Shown in pieces: positions 1-5,832 of a stretch of DNA of 29,748 nucleotides; position 1 is the first letter of the stretch; every line of letters starts with the position of its first letter. Source of the stretch: a virus. The notes beneath the pieces are model-generated. The model was not told where the DNA came from. It was given only the letters and a program-made list of their open reading frames with translations, and ran no database searches. The stretch lies in IMG/VR virus record IMGVR_UViG_3300012964_000044, positions 1 through 29,748 of that record; one strand, given 5' to 3'. The position numbers and the translations under genes are program-made.

Positions 1-63
1 ATTTCTTATTGATGTAGATTTACCAGTTCCAGAATTTCCTAAAATTAATACAGCATTATTCAT
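1..63 (-). CDS. P-loop ATPase, N-terminal fragment (runs off the window)
   Basis: Only the first 21 codons are present, read leftward from an ATG at 61-63. They contain a clean Walker A loop, GNSGTGKS, about eight residues from the start, after a hydrophobic strand (AVLIL). Such a very N-terminal P-loop is common in phage RecA-like or AAA ATPases of recombination and replication modules (Sak4-like proteins, for example), but the family cannot be fixed from 21 residues. It follows the small gene at 79-186 by 15 bases, so the two are probably cotranscribed from the leftward promoter at 219-247. The presence of an ATP-binding protein is well supported; its role is not. Confidence 0.7.
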   Translation of the reverse strand, partial: MNNAVLILGNSGTGKSTSIRN

Positions 64-78
64 ATAGTTTAATCCTTA

Positions 79-186
79 TTATTCAATTTCAAACCCTTGA
101 TCATCATTCCATGCCTCGTCATTTCGCTGACATTGTGTATCGTTTTCGTGTTGTTCTTCGTATACTTCATAATTGATTTTATTCAT
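79..186 (-). CDS. Small acidic protein, 35 aa, unknown function
   Basis: A 35-codon leftward frame begins with ATG at 184-186 behind a strong ribosome-binding site (AAGGGGGA, about five bases upstream). The protein is very acidic and polar (many Glu, Asp, Asn, Gln), has one Cys and no membrane segment. It lies between the leftward promoter and the P-loop ATPase gene, so it is the first gene of that leftward transcript. No family is recognised. Support comes from the ribosome-binding site, the position and the tight spacing to the next gene. Confidence 0.55.
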   Translation of the reverse strand: MNKINYEVYEEQHENDTQCQRNDEAWNDDQGFEIE

Positions 187-197
187 TATTTTCCCCC

Positions 198-226
198 TTG
201 ATTTTAATTTACAACAAGAGTATACA
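198..226 (+). promoter_or_regulatory. Rightward sigma70-type promoter
   Basis: TTGATT (198-203) and TATACA (221-226) are separated by exactly 17 bases. The promoter would start transcription near 233 and drive the rightward replication block beginning at 261. It overlaps the leftward promoter at 219-247, so the two probably compete. Confidence 0.5.
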
Positions 227-247
227 TATTTACCTACACAACTACAA
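219..247 (-). promoter_or_regulatory. Leftward sigma70-type promoter overlapping the rightward one
   Basis: On the minus strand, TTGTAG (complement of 242-247) and TATACT (complement of 219-224) are 17 bases apart. The promoter would feed the small acidic gene and the P-loop ATPase gene. Its -10 box shares bases with the -10 box of the opposite promoter. Confidence 0.55.
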
Positions 248-260
248 GAGAAATAAAATA

Positions 261-428
261 ATGAAAGATAAATGTATAGTGAAAGGATGTGATAGACCTA
301 TAAGCGTGAAAAAACATCAACTATGTCATGCTCACACGATGAGATGGTATAGAAATGGCGACATAGGAAAAGGCAAGATACCGAAAAGAAAAAAACACAA
401 GCCTTTTGTATTGACATACAAAGGATAA
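261..428 (+). CDS. Small zinc-knuckle protein, 55 aa
   Basis: The start at 261 is chosen because an earlier in-frame TTG at 198 lies inside the promoter. The protein has a CX4C (CIVKGC) followed by CX2H (CHAH) and then an aromatic/basic stretch (MRWYRNGD). This arrangement occurs in phage HNH-type endonucleases as an N-terminal zinc-binding and DNA-contacting module, here standing alone with a Lys-rich tail. It is the first gene of the rightward block. It may be a small DNA-binding protein or a remnant of a larger endonuclease; nothing in the sequence decides between these. Confidence 0.6.
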   Translation: MKDKCIVKGCDRPISVKKHQLCHAHTMRWYRNGDIGKGKIPKRKKHKPFVLTYKG

Positions 429-467
429 TCTATAACTCATACTCATTTTAATAAAGGAGATAAATCT

Positions 468-620
468 ATGGATAGACAAAGTATGTATCACTTATATAAA
501 GAGTTGCTTTGCAAGTTTGGCGCAATTCCAGAAAAGGGAGAATGCTACGAGCAATTAATAACTTGTTTACTAGATATTTACGAAAAAAAGAACTCATCTT
601 ATCCGGGAGAATATTTCTAA
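468..620 (+). CDS. Small protein of 50 aa, translationally coupled to the primase
   Basis: ATG at 468 follows a good ribosome-binding site (AAAGGAGA at 453-460). The frame encodes a 50-residue, moderately charged protein with three Cys, and its TAA at 618-620 overlaps the ATG of the primase (TAATG). The overlap suggests coupled translation and also fixes the primase start, since longer in-frame extensions of the primase would run across this gene. No domain is recognised. Confidence 0.65.
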   Translation: MDRQSMYHLYKELLCKFGAIPEKGECYEQLITCLLDIYEKKNSSYPGEYF

Positions 621-1537
621 TGGAATTTGACGAAAAGTTATATCAAGCAATGGATAGAGACGGAATACATATTGATGGAACTATAAATTGGGCATCGCGT
701 GATTTTCAAAGATTTAGAGTTAAGAATCACTGGAATAATAAAAAACATCTTTTTGTGGTTTTATTCGGTTATGGGGCATCATATGGCGACTGGAGAAATC
801 CTTCAACATGGAAAACGATTTATGAAAAAACATGGGATGAAACATCAAAAGAAGAAAGAGAGGAAAGAAAACGTCATCAAGAAAAATTAAATTTTGAAAA
901 ACAGGCATTAAGAAGCCATGCGATATGGAGAGCTGCATTAATGCTTAAGCATCAAACATGGAGAGGCGATACATGTCATACAGACACAGAAAATCATCCG
1001 TATGTTAAAATGAAGCGGATAAGAGCTTATTATGGTTATCAAATACGATCTTATCTGATATTGCCAATCACAGATATAAACCGTAATTTGCAATCACTTC
1101 AATACATAAGATCAGACGGATTTAAACGTTTCAAAAAACATGCTAGCCCAAAAGGAGGTATGTTATTTCTTGCTCAAAAAATAAATAAGAATGATATTAT
1201 CCGTGTTTGTGAAGGGTACGCAACTGGATGTAGCATTTACGAGGCGGTTGGCTCGCCGGTAGTTGTTTCGTTTGGAGCAAGTAATATTTTATCTGTATCT
1301 TTATCATTAAGAATGAAATACCCGCTAAATCAGATAATCATTTGTGCTGATAATGACCAATTCAATAAACAAAATACTGGATTAACGTATGGATTAGAGG
1401 CAGCTCAAAAAGCTGGAGCAAAAATTATTTACCCAAAATTTGATAGCTTTGACTTGTCATCAAAGCCAACGGATTACAACGACTTAATGTGTTTAGCAGG
1501 GATTGAGGAGGTAGAAAAACAATTATTAAATTTTTAA
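620..1537 (+). CDS. TOPRIM-domain DNA primase
   Basis: A 305-residue protein with a C-terminal TOPRIM fold. The catalytic Glu is E198 in VCEGYATG, and the metal-binding Asp pair is D244/D246 in ICADND. The N-terminal half contains a GDWRNPSTW stretch typical of phage TOPRIM proteins that lack an obvious zinc-binding domain. It probably synthesises RNA primers for phage replication together with the RepA-like ATPase encoded next. The start at 620 is preferred over an in-frame ATG at 509 because 620 couples to the stop of the preceding small gene. A hairpin with short T-run follows the stop codon. TOPRIM assignment is firm; the exact primase subfamily is inferred. Confidence 0.85.
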   Translation: MEFDEKLYQAMDRDGIHIDGTINWASRDFQRFRVKNHWNNKKHLFVVLFGYGASYGDWRNPSTWKTIYEKTWDETSKEEREERKRHQEKLNFEKQALRSHAIWRAALMLKHQTWRGDTCHTDTENHPYVKMKRIRAYYGYQIRSYLILPITDINRNLQSLQYIRSDGFKRFKKHASPKGGMLFLAQKINKNDIIRVCEGYATGCSIYEAVGSPVVVSFGASNILSVSLSLRMKYPLNQIIICADNDQFNKQNTGLTYGLEAAQKAGAKIIYPKFDSFDLSSKPTDYNDLMCLAGIEEVEKQLLNF

Positions 1538-1542
1538 AAAAA

Positions 1543-1572
1543 CCCCTGCTAATAACAGGGGAATAAAATTTT
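1543..1572 (+). terminator. Weak intrinsic terminator or attenuator after the primase
   Basis: CCCCTG (1543-1548) pairs with CAGGGG (1556-1561) around a 7-base loop and is followed by an A/T-rich tract with TTTT. The next gene starts only about 30 bases later, so this may lower rather than stop transcription. Confidence 0.55.
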
Positions 1573-1589
1573 ATTTGTCACGGAGCATT

Positions 1590-2603
1590 ATGGAAGATAT
1601 AGACGAAAAAATCAACAAACACAACCAGAAAACAGGTGAAGAAATAGCCAGATCACACAGAGTTTTATCAATTAGTGACATTATAAAGGAAGAATGCAAA
1701 CCGATAGAGTTTATTCTTGAACCTTGGTTTAACAAACAAGGTTTAGTCATGGTTTTCGCAGAGAGGGGAGTTGGTAAAACTCACTTTTCTCTAAATACAG
1801 CTCACGCTATAGCAAGAGGTGGGGAGTTTCTGAAATGGGAAGCTCCAGCAGCAAGGAAAGTTTTATATATTGACGGTGAAATGCCTTTCTTTGCAGTAAA
1901 AGAAAGAATACTTGCTATGAATAAAATGTATGGTTTTGATCCTGAAATAGATAATTTAAGATTGATAACACCGGATAAATATAATCGAACCATTCCAGAC
2001 CTATCATCAACACAAGGCCAAAATGAAGTAGATCAAATCATCGATGAAGAAAACATAGAAGTTGTCATAATCGACAATATTGCTTGTCTCATGCCAAAAA
2101 TAAAGGGCAATGATAATGACTCGTGGAATACCATGATCCAAGGCTGGCTATTATCGCTCAGGCGTAGAAACGTAGGTGTCATGATAGTTCATCATGCGGG
2201 TAAGCCTAAAAAAGACGAGAAATCATCGGGAAGGGGCAGCTCGGGGAAAGAGGACATACTTGATACCGTCATATCTTTGAGTAGACCGCTAGGCTATAAC
2301 GCATCAGACGGCGCAAGGTTTATTGTTGAATTTACAAAAAATAGACACTTTTACGGAGATGATGCGGAACCGCTAGAAGCTTGGCTAAAAAATGACAGTA
2401 ATGGAGAACCATTCTGGTCACGAGACAATATCATTGAATCTACATATAGCCAAGTCTGTACAATGATGAATGATGGAATGAGACAATCAGAAATAGCCGC
2501 CAAGCTAAAAATATCTAGACAGCGAGTTTCTAAGTTAGTTCAAAAAGGTTACGAACAGCAAAAAATTACAATCTTCAACGATTCTTTTTCAGTGAAAAGT
2601 TGA
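1590..2603 (+). CDS. RepA-like replicative ATPase/helicase (RecA fold, AAA_25 type)
   Basis: A 337-residue protein whose RecA-type core has Walker A at residues 57-64 (AERGVGKT) and a Walker B strand ending in D162 (VVIIDN), followed by a VHHAGK motif. This is the pattern of hexameric RepA-type helicases of plasmids and phages. The last ~50 residues (RQSEIAAKLKISRQRVSKL) look like a helix-turn-helix, suggesting DNA or origin binding. The ATG at 1590 is preferred over an in-frame TTG at 1575 because CGGAG lies just upstream of it. It lies downstream of the primase and upstream of the motif-rich non-coding stretch, as expected for a replication initiator/helicase near its origin. Confidence 0.82.
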   Translation: MEDIDEKINKHNQKTGEEIARSHRVLSISDIIKEECKPIEFILEPWFNKQGLVMVFAERGVGKTHFSLNTAHAIARGGEFLKWEAPAARKVLYIDGEMPFFAVKERILAMNKMYGFDPEIDNLRLITPDKYNRTIPDLSSTQGQNEVDQIIDEENIEVVIIDNIACLMPKIKGNDNDSWNTMIQGWLLSLRRRNVGVMIVHHAGKPKKDEKSSGRGSSGKEDILDTVISLSRPLGYNASDGARFIVEFTKNRHFYGDDAEPLEAWLKNDSNGEPFWSRDNIIESTYSQVCTMMNDGMRQSEIAAKLKISRQRVSKLVQKGYEQQKITIFNDSFSVKS

Positions 2604-2657
2604 CAAACATAGACGCAGTAGACATGGTGTGACCTCATTTAACAATGGAGTTACACT

Positions 2658-2912
2658 ATGAAAATAGCTAAAAATTTAAAAACATTACGATTAAAATTAA
2701 ATTTATCTCAAAATCAATTCGCCAAATTGCTTGGTGTTACAAAGAGTTTCATTTCTCATTGTGAAAGTGGAAGAAGAACACCAAGTTATTCTATTGCACA
2801 AAAAATGAACTCACTAGCTGATGTGGCAAAAATTAATTTTAAACTATCTTATATTTTTGAAAAACCAGAAATCGAAAAAATTAACCCTGATGATTTAGTG
2901 TTTATAGAATAA
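2658..2912 (+). CDS. XRE-family helix-turn-helix regulator
   Basis: An 84-residue protein with a classic XRE/Cro-C1 domain in the first ~60 residues: LSQNQFAKLLGVTKSFISHC is the helix-turn-helix, followed by ESGRRTPS. A ribosome-binding site (TGGAG) precedes the ATG. The C-terminal tail is short and acidic, without a LexA-like peptidase domain. The gene sits immediately upstream of the dense inverted-motif region at 2937-3198, which may hold its operators. It could be a Cro-like switch protein or a replication copy-control protein. The fold is clear; targets are inferred. Confidence 0.85.
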   Translation: MKIAKNLKTLRLKLNLSQNQFAKLLGVTKSFISHCESGRRTPSYSIAQKMNSLADVAKINFKLSYIFEKPEIEKINPDDLVFIE

Positions 2913-2936
2913 TTTTCATCACCTCCCGCCATCCAC

Positions 2937-3198
2937 CTGTTGATAGCAAGGGTGTTGCTCTGTATCTGTTGACAAAACCCTGTAACGCCCGTGGCTCAAG
3001 GCCTGCGTTGTCAACAGGCTTTGTCAAGGGGGGTTGATAGCCTGATGACAACTTAATATCTGTGTGCAATAATTGATCATGCTATCAACAGTTGTCAAGG
3101 GGGGGTTGATAAAGGTGTTGACACTATAAGTATATGATTTATATAGATATTTATATAATTGTCAACAGCTAGCGGAGAAACACAGGGGTTGTTGACAG
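2937..3198 (+). repeat. Array of TGTTGAYA motifs in both orientations (iteron or operator cluster)
   Basis: The only gene-free stretch of this size on the left side (2913-3198). Copies or close variants: CTGTTGATAGC 2937-2947, CTGTTGACAA 2966-2975, TTGTCAACAG 3008-3017, TTGTCAA 3021-3027, GTTGATAG 3033-3040, ATGACAA 3046-3052, GCTATCAACAG 3081-3091, TTGTCAA 3092-3098, GTTGATAA 3105-3112, TGTTGACAC 3116-3124, TTGTCAACAG 3159-3168 and TGTTGACAG 3190-3198. A larger unit, TTGTCAA + G6 or G7 + TTGATA, occurs twice (from 3021 and 3092). The location next to helicase, primase and XRE genes suits an origin with iterons or a repressor operator array. Confidence 0.7.
3118..3147 (+). promoter_or_regulatory. 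Rightward promoter inside the motif array
   Basis: TTGACA at 3118-3123 matches the -35 consensus and is part of one TGTTGAYA motif. A/T-rich -10 candidates are TATATA (3140-3145, 16-base spacer) or TATAGA (3142-3147, 18-base spacer). It would drive the small genes from 3229 on, and a protein binding the motifs would cover it. Confidence 0.5.
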
Positions 3199-3228
3199 AT
3201 GACAGTAGCAAACCAACAAGGAAGAAGC

Positions 3229-3444
3229 ATGGGAAGAAACAAGTTAACGGATGAACAGCTAAACGAAAGATTGAAAAAATGGGAAAACTGTATATATTGC
3301 AAGCAATGCGGATATAGACCGGTGTTTTGTTTTTGTTCACAAGGAGGGTTAGACGATGTTAAGCGAAAAGCAAAAATACGAGATGCACAAAAAATTCAAA
3401 GTCGGGGAAAAGATGACGCCAGAGAAAAAGGCGGAACTCAATAA
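3229..3444 (+). CDS. Small Cys-rich protein, 71 aa
   Basis: Start at 3229 follows AAGGAAG at a normal distance; an in-frame ATG at 3199 would add ten residues but falls at the end of the last TGTTGACAG motif. The protein begins with a charged helix (LTDEQLNERLKKW), then a cysteine cluster (CIYCKQCG, then CFC) that may bind zinc, and ends in a basic tail. The 3' part overlaps the gene at 3356 by 89 bases in another frame, and that gene has the stronger ribosome-binding site, so the C-terminal tail of this one deserves caution. No known family. Confidence 0.5.
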   Translation: MGRNKLTDEQLNERLKKWENCIYCKQCGYRPVFCFCSQGGLDDVKRKAKIRDAQKIQSRGKDDAREKGGTQ

Positions 3445-3595
3445 GCAAATATTCTCTATGCGAACACAAAAGCCAGAGAATGAACAGTTTTCGATCATAA
3501 AGGAACAATGGCCAACGGTTTGCGATTTCGGTTTTGCGTGTTTTAGTCTCGGGTTCGGGTTTGTATGGCCTAAAAACGAAGAACAAGCGGCGTAG
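3356..3595 (+). CDS. Hypothetical protein, 79 aa
   Basis: The ATG at 3356 is preceded by a very strong ribosome-binding site (AAGGAGGG at 3341-3348). The N-terminal half is Lys/Glu-rich and probably helical; the C-terminal half is aromatic (DFGFACFSLGFGFVW) and may pack as a small beta unit. No recognisable domain. It overlaps the end of the preceding gene, and a well-placed ribosome-binding site for a very short frame follows its stop. Confidence 0.6.
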   Translation: MLSEKQKYEMHKKFKVGEKMTPEKKAELNKQIFSMRTQKPENEQFSIIKEQWPTVCDFGFACFSLGFGFVWPKNEEQAA

Positions 3596-3605
3596 GAGGT
3601 TATTT

Positions 3606-3662
3606 ATGGTTGAGTCGCTACGTATCAACCTGTTAATTGTTTCGAGTCTCCACGGCCTTTAA
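3606..3662 (+). CDS. Possible 18-codon leader peptide
   Basis: ATG at 3606 lies behind GGAGG (3596-3600), one of the best ribosome-binding sites in this region. It opens an 18-codon frame ending at 3660-3662, with a hydrophobic centre (LLIVSSL). It could be a leader peptide or a decayed gene. The protein at 3677 has no good ribosome-binding site of its own, so reinitiation after this peptide is possible. Nothing beyond the site supports expression. Confidence 0.3.
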   Translation: MVESLRINLLIVSSLHGL

Positions 3663-3676
3663 ATTGAGTTTAAACT

Positions 3677-3991
3677 ATGTGTCAAAAACATTCAGTCGCA
3701 GATAGATTCCTCTGGGGGGATGATTGTACTCTCAACAAGTGTCGTATTTGTCGTTATGAGGTGTACAAAAATAACTACGCTCAAAACAAAGAGCGGATAC
3801 TTGATAGACAAAAAAAGAACAAGCCGGCGTATAGAGAGAGAATCAGGAATCTGAAAGCAACATACGGTTTTGACCCGAGAATCAAAAATCAGGAAGAGAT
3901 TAAGAAAACGAAAATGTATATCATGCTCGAAGAGCTATTGATTAAAATACGGAGCGTTGAAAGTGAATTTAGAAGACTTGGACAGCATTAA
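3677..3991 (+). CDS. Cys-containing basic protein, 104 aa
   Basis: The first ~30 residues hold cysteines ending in CRIC (CTLNKCRIC), a likely zinc site, followed by a Lys/Arg/Asn-rich helical segment (NNYAQNKERILDRQKKNK). This combination is seen next to HNH nuclease domains in phages, but no HNH motif is present here. The remaining residues are helical and charged. It overlaps the next gene by 29 bases. Function unknown; a small nucleic-acid-binding protein is the best guess. Confidence 0.6.
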   Translation: MCQKHSVADRFLWGDDCTLNKCRICRYEVYKNNYAQNKERILDRQKKNKPAYRERIRNLKATYGFDPRIKNQEEIKKTKMYIMLEELLIKIRSVESEFRRLGQH

Positions 3992-4157
3992 AAAAATAGC
4001 ACTAACTTTGGTGGACAAAGTTTTATCAAAAAAGGGTGACGAAGAAGAAGTAAGAATGTTTTGCAAGCTGTCTAATGTCGTTTTATCAGCAGTCAAAACA
4101 GAATTAGCAATAAAGATGATTGAGAAAAGAAATTCAGAAATCCGAATGATTGAGTAA
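3963..4157 (+). CDS. Hypothetical helical protein, 64 aa
   Basis: A GTG at 3963 is the likely start because CGGAG (3950-3954) is eight bases upstream; the TTG at 3957 is too close to it. The protein is short and charged, predicted to be two or three helices (KKIALTLVDKVLSK, then EEEVRMFCKLSNVVLSAVKTELAIKMI). It overlaps the end of the preceding gene and is followed within a few bases by the gene at 4161. No family is recognised. Confidence 0.5.
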   Translation: MNLEDLDSIKKIALTLVDKVLSKKGDEEEVRMFCKLSNVVLSAVKTELAIKMIEKRNSEIRMIE

Positions 4158-4160
4158 AAT

Positions 4161-4328
4161 ATGATTAGATTAATAATAAAATGGTTGAAATGTAAAATTG
4201 CTGGCCATCATTTTGAGCTGTATTACTGCCCAGAGAAAAAAAATTATCCGCTTGCAGACTGGGTTGATAATCCGATTTTTAAATGTGTGACGTGTGAAAG
4301 ACTTGCCGTGATCAAAAGTGAAAAGTGA
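4161..4328 (+). CDS. Small zinc-ribbon-like protein, 55 aa
   Basis: The frame starts three bases after the preceding stop and ends inside the stem of the bidirectional terminator. It has a short N-terminal hydrophobic/basic helix, a GHHF motif, a Cys (YYCPE) and a CVTC pair near the end (FKCVTCER). The layout resembles the protein encoded on the other strand at 4648-4833 (GFHRY, then FCCISCKR), suggesting the two are distant relatives. It is the last gene of the rightward left-arm transcript. Function unknown. Confidence 0.55.
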   Translation: MIRLIIKWLKCKIAGHHFELYYCPEKKNYPLADWVDNPIFKCVTCERLAVIKSEK

Positions 4329-4364
4329 AAGTGGAACTTTTTTATTAAAAAAATGTTCCACTTT
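4328..4364. terminator. Bidirectional intrinsic terminator between convergent operons
   Basis: AAAGTGGAAC (4328-4337) pairs perfectly with GTTCCACTTT (4355-4364). The inner sides are T6 and A7 runs, so either transcript gets a hairpin with U-rich flanks. It lies exactly where the rightward (ending 4328) and leftward (ending 4372) gene blocks meet. Confidence 0.8.
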
Positions 4365-4371
4365 TGATGAC

Positions 4372-4554
4372 TTAATTTGCGAAAGCCCATACTAAACTGA
4401 CTACCCAGCCAATCAATGTCCATCCTAACAGTGTATTAAGTATACAAATTGCATCGGCATTTTTTGATTTACGTTTGTAAGCTGCATATGACGGTAAAAA
4501 GTACAAAAATACAATTGCAGCTAGTATCAGAATTGCAATTATTGAATCGATCAT
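4372..4554 (-). CDS. Superinfection immunity membrane protein (Imm_superinfect family)
   Basis: A 60-residue protein with two predicted membrane segments: residues ~3-22 (IIAILILAAIVFLYFLPSY) and ~40-58 (LLGWTLIGWVVSLVWAF). The signature FLPSYAAYKR, then a short polar linker, then LNTLLGWTLIGW matches the superinfection-immunity family related to T4 Imm, which sits in the inner membrane and blocks DNA entry of related phages. The ATG at 4552-4554 is chosen because GAGGAG lies upstream; an earlier in-frame ATG at 4608 lacks this. It is the last gene of the leftward operon and is followed by the terminator. In T4 this gene acts early; here it may serve a lysogen or infected cell. Confidence 0.85.
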   Translation of the reverse strand: MIDSIIAILILAAIVFLYFLPSYAAYKRKSKNADAICILNTLLGWTLIGWVVSLVWAFAN

Positions 4555-4580
4555 GTAAAAATACTCCTCGTTTTGTTTAG

Positions 4581-4661
4581 TTAAATAATTATTGCGAAAA
4601 TTAAACACAAAGTGACAAACACATAAAATAAAATATTCTCTCTATCATTATTGCTTATCAT
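4581..4661 (-). CDS. Tiny single-span membrane peptide, 26 aa
   Basis: ATG at 4659-4661, six bases after AGGGG, opens a 26-codon frame that overlaps the end of the upstream gene by 14 bases. After nine polar residues it is almost entirely hydrophobic (ILFYVFVTLCLIFAIII), a probable membrane span. It lies between two operon genes and directly before the immunity protein, so a membrane-associated accessory role is possible. Its small size means expression must be shown. Confidence 0.45.
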   Translation of the reverse strand: MISNNDRENILFYVFVTLCLIFAIII

Positions 4662-4833
4662 TGTTAGCCCCTTTATATTTTTGCATTTCGATTGATCGTG
4701 TTGTTATTCTTTTACAGCTAATGCAGCAAAAGATTGCGCTAGCCATTGCTTTGTCATCTGTCTCTCGCTGAAAAGAGAATAATTTTTTATAACGATGAAA
4801 CCCAAGCATGTGACACAAGATTAATTCCAGCAT
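4648..4833 (-). CDS. Small Cys/His protein, 61 aa
   Basis: The start at 4833 follows GGGAG at a spacing of seven. The protein has an N-terminal hydrophobic segment with Cys and a GFHRY motif, then a CCISC cluster (AIFCCISCKRITTR) and a basic tail. It resembles the protein at 4161-4328 on the opposite strand in length and in the order GxH, then FxCxxC. It overlaps the upstream gene by 13 bases and the downstream peptide by 14. A small zinc-binding protein of unknown role. Confidence 0.6.
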   Translation of the reverse strand: MLELILCHMLGFHRYKKLFSFQRETDDKAMASAIFCCISCKRITTRSIEMQKYKGANNDKQ

Positions 4834-4973
4834 TTGCTATCTCCCACCGGTTTGATAATCAAAGCCCCGTGTGCCTTGCCGAGCATTGTTTTTTTTAGGG
4901 TCATCATCTTAAAGTAAGTGCCCGATGACAATACGATAACGCGACCATGATTTAACTCTATTAACTGATACAT
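4821..4973 (-). CDS. Hypothetical protein, 50 aa
   Basis: The ATG at 4971-4973 lies behind AAGGAG at good spacing. The 50-residue product is basic and slightly hydrophobic, with beta-like stretches (GRVIVLSSGTYFKMMTL, ALIIKPVG). The stop overlaps the start of the next gene by 13 bases, as elsewhere in this operon. No family is recognised. Evidence is the ribosome-binding site and operon packing. Confidence 0.55.
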   Translation of the reverse strand: MYQLIELNHGRVIVLSSGTYFKMMTLKKTMLGKAHGALIIKPVGDSKCWN

Positions 4974-5001
4974 TCTGTTTCTCCTTGATAAAAATTATAT
5001 T

Positions 5002-5142
5002 TTAACCGCCATTTAGTGTTATCGGTCTATTCGCACACGCAGCCGCTTGCATAACGTGGTCAATGTGTGTGTAGTAAATGCTTACGCCGAGCAATACTGT
5101 TAATAATATATTCATAACGATACTTCCGAAATTGTTGTCCAT
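5002..5142 (-). CDS. Small membrane protein, 46 aa
   Basis: The ATG at 5140-5142 follows AGGGA; an in-frame ATG five codons earlier has no ribosome-binding site. Residues ~7-25 (SIVMNILLTVLLGVSIYY) form one membrane span, followed by a short hydrophilic tail with His, Cys and Pro. It is the second or third membrane peptide in the leftward operon. Function unknown; an envelope-located exclusion or lysis-modulating role would be speculation. Confidence 0.5.
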   Translation of the reverse strand: MDNNFGSIVMNILLTVLLGVSIYYTHIDHVMQAAACANRPITLNGG

Positions 5143-5167
5143 TTCCCTGTTCTCCATTTGATAAAAG

Positions 5168-5314
5168 TTAAATATTTTTAATGTACATTTTTGTTAAGTC
5201 AGATATTAAATTTTTTAGTATTTTCATTTTCCCGTTTTTGTAATCTTCTTCTGTGCATCCTGCGTAAACTTGCGATATAAAAGTGCATAGTTTTTTTGCT
5301 TCTTCCCGTGTCAT
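5168..5314 (-). CDS. Hypothetical helical protein, 48 aa
   Basis: The ATG at 5312-5314 overlaps the TGA of the preceding gene (ATGA), indicating coupled translation. The product is Lys-rich and probably two helices (REEAKKLCTFISQVYAG, then KMKILKNLISDLTKMYI). No family is recognised. Confidence 0.55.
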   Translation of the reverse strand: MTREEAKKLCTFISQVYAGCTEEDYKNGKMKILKNLISDLTKMYIKNI

Positions 5315-5502
5315 TTCTCTTTAGTCCTTAGTTTGTTTAACATGTCATTGTATTTTTTATCTAGTTTTGATTTTTCAAGTCTTGCTTTGTCACCGCACTC
5401 CTCGCATCTTGTGTCACTTGACGAGTGAAACGTGGTTGTTTCTACTTCACAGCCGCATTCGCGGCATGTGTAGTTATATAAATTGAATATTCTTTCTAGC
5501 AT
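5311..5502 (-). CDS. Zinc-ribbon protein, 63 aa
   Basis: Two CX2C pairs (CRECG near residue 13 and CEECG near residue 33), about 20 residues apart, form a standard zinc ribbon, with a Thr/Ser-rich connection. A Lys-rich C-terminal helix follows. AAGGAG precedes the ATG by eight bases. Small zinc ribbons of this kind are common in phages as nucleic-acid or RNA-polymerase-binding proteins. It is coupled to the next gene through an ATGA overlap. Confidence 0.65.
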   Translation of the reverse strand: MLERIFNLYNYTCRECGCEVETTTFHSSSDTRCEECGDKARLEKSKLDKKYNDMLNKLRTKEK

Positions 5503-5514
5503 TTAGTTTTCTCC

Positions 5515-5736
5515 TTAAACTAATTCCAATTTTTTAAATCTAACGTATACTTTTTGTTTTAATTCTTCGTTTTGTATGTTTGTGAGTATTATTGTTGCGT
5601 AGTCCATGTAGTCTTGGTCATCGTTCTCAGAATCAAGTACCGCTTGTGAAAAATAAGTTTCATTTAGGTTTGTTAAGAATAAGCTCAGCATTTCTTGCGT
5701 TCTTTCGATATGTTTTCTAAATACTTTCACTGTCAT
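5515..5736 (-). CDS. Hypothetical acidic helical protein, 73 aa
   Basis: The ATG at 5734-5736 directly follows AAGGGGGA, and the gene is the first after the promoter at 5770-5801. The protein is helical and rich in Asp, Glu, Asn (AVLDSENDDQDYMDYATIIL), without Cys. No family is recognised. Its place as promoter-proximal gene means it should be among the most strongly expressed of the leftward set. Confidence 0.6.
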   Translation of the reverse strand: MTVKVFRKHIERTQEMLSLFLTNLNETYFSQAVLDSENDDQDYMDYATIILTNIQNEELKQKVYVRFKKLELV

Positions 5737-5769
5737 TCCCCCTTGTTAATGTCATCAATCTATAAGAGC

Positions 5770-5801
5770 ATAATATACTATTGTTTGCTTCTTGTAAACA
5801 T
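5770..5801 (-). promoter_or_regulatory. Leftward promoter with operator-like inverted repeat (copy 2)
   Basis: On the minus strand TTTACA (complement of 5793-5798) and TATTAT (complement of 5770-5775) are 17 bases apart. The -35 region lies in an inverted repeat with core TGTTT-N9-AAACA (arms about 5781-5789 and 5793-5801). The same boxes, spacing and repeat core occur before the J-domain gene at 6385-6416. Confidence 0.65.
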
Positions 5802-5832
5802 TTAATTTAAGTATTTTTACACGAGCGGCGCA

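Noticed and set aside
198-260. TTG start at 198 for the small zinc protein
   Set aside because: The TTG is part of a probable -35 box, and the resulting transcript would start after it. ATG at 261 is preferred.
509-619. 37-codon N-terminal extension of the primase from an ATG at 509
   Set aside because: This stretch lies inside the well-supported small gene at 468-620 in another frame, and that gene's stop overlaps the ATG at 620.
2937-3198. DnaA boxes in the motif array
   Set aside because: TATCAACA and TTGTCAACA resemble the DnaA consensus, but each differs at two positions. Calling them DnaA boxes is not justified.
2937-3198. CRISPR array
   Set aside because: Repeats are short, occur in both orientations and have irregular spacing. 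No CRISPR-type repeats are seen elsewhere in the window.
3199-3228. Start at 3199 for the Cys-rich gene
   Set aside because: The ATG at 3199 immediately follows a TGTTGACAG motif with no ribosome-binding site, while 3229 has AAGGAAG.
3359-3628. Minus-strand 89-codon frame opposite the gene at 3356
   Set aside because: Mirror of a Lys-rich gene, giving Leu/Phe-rich nonsense; no ribosome-binding site. Other long minus-strand frames in the head and tail block (for example 19408-19686, 21655-22014, 26603-26875) were rejected for the same reason.
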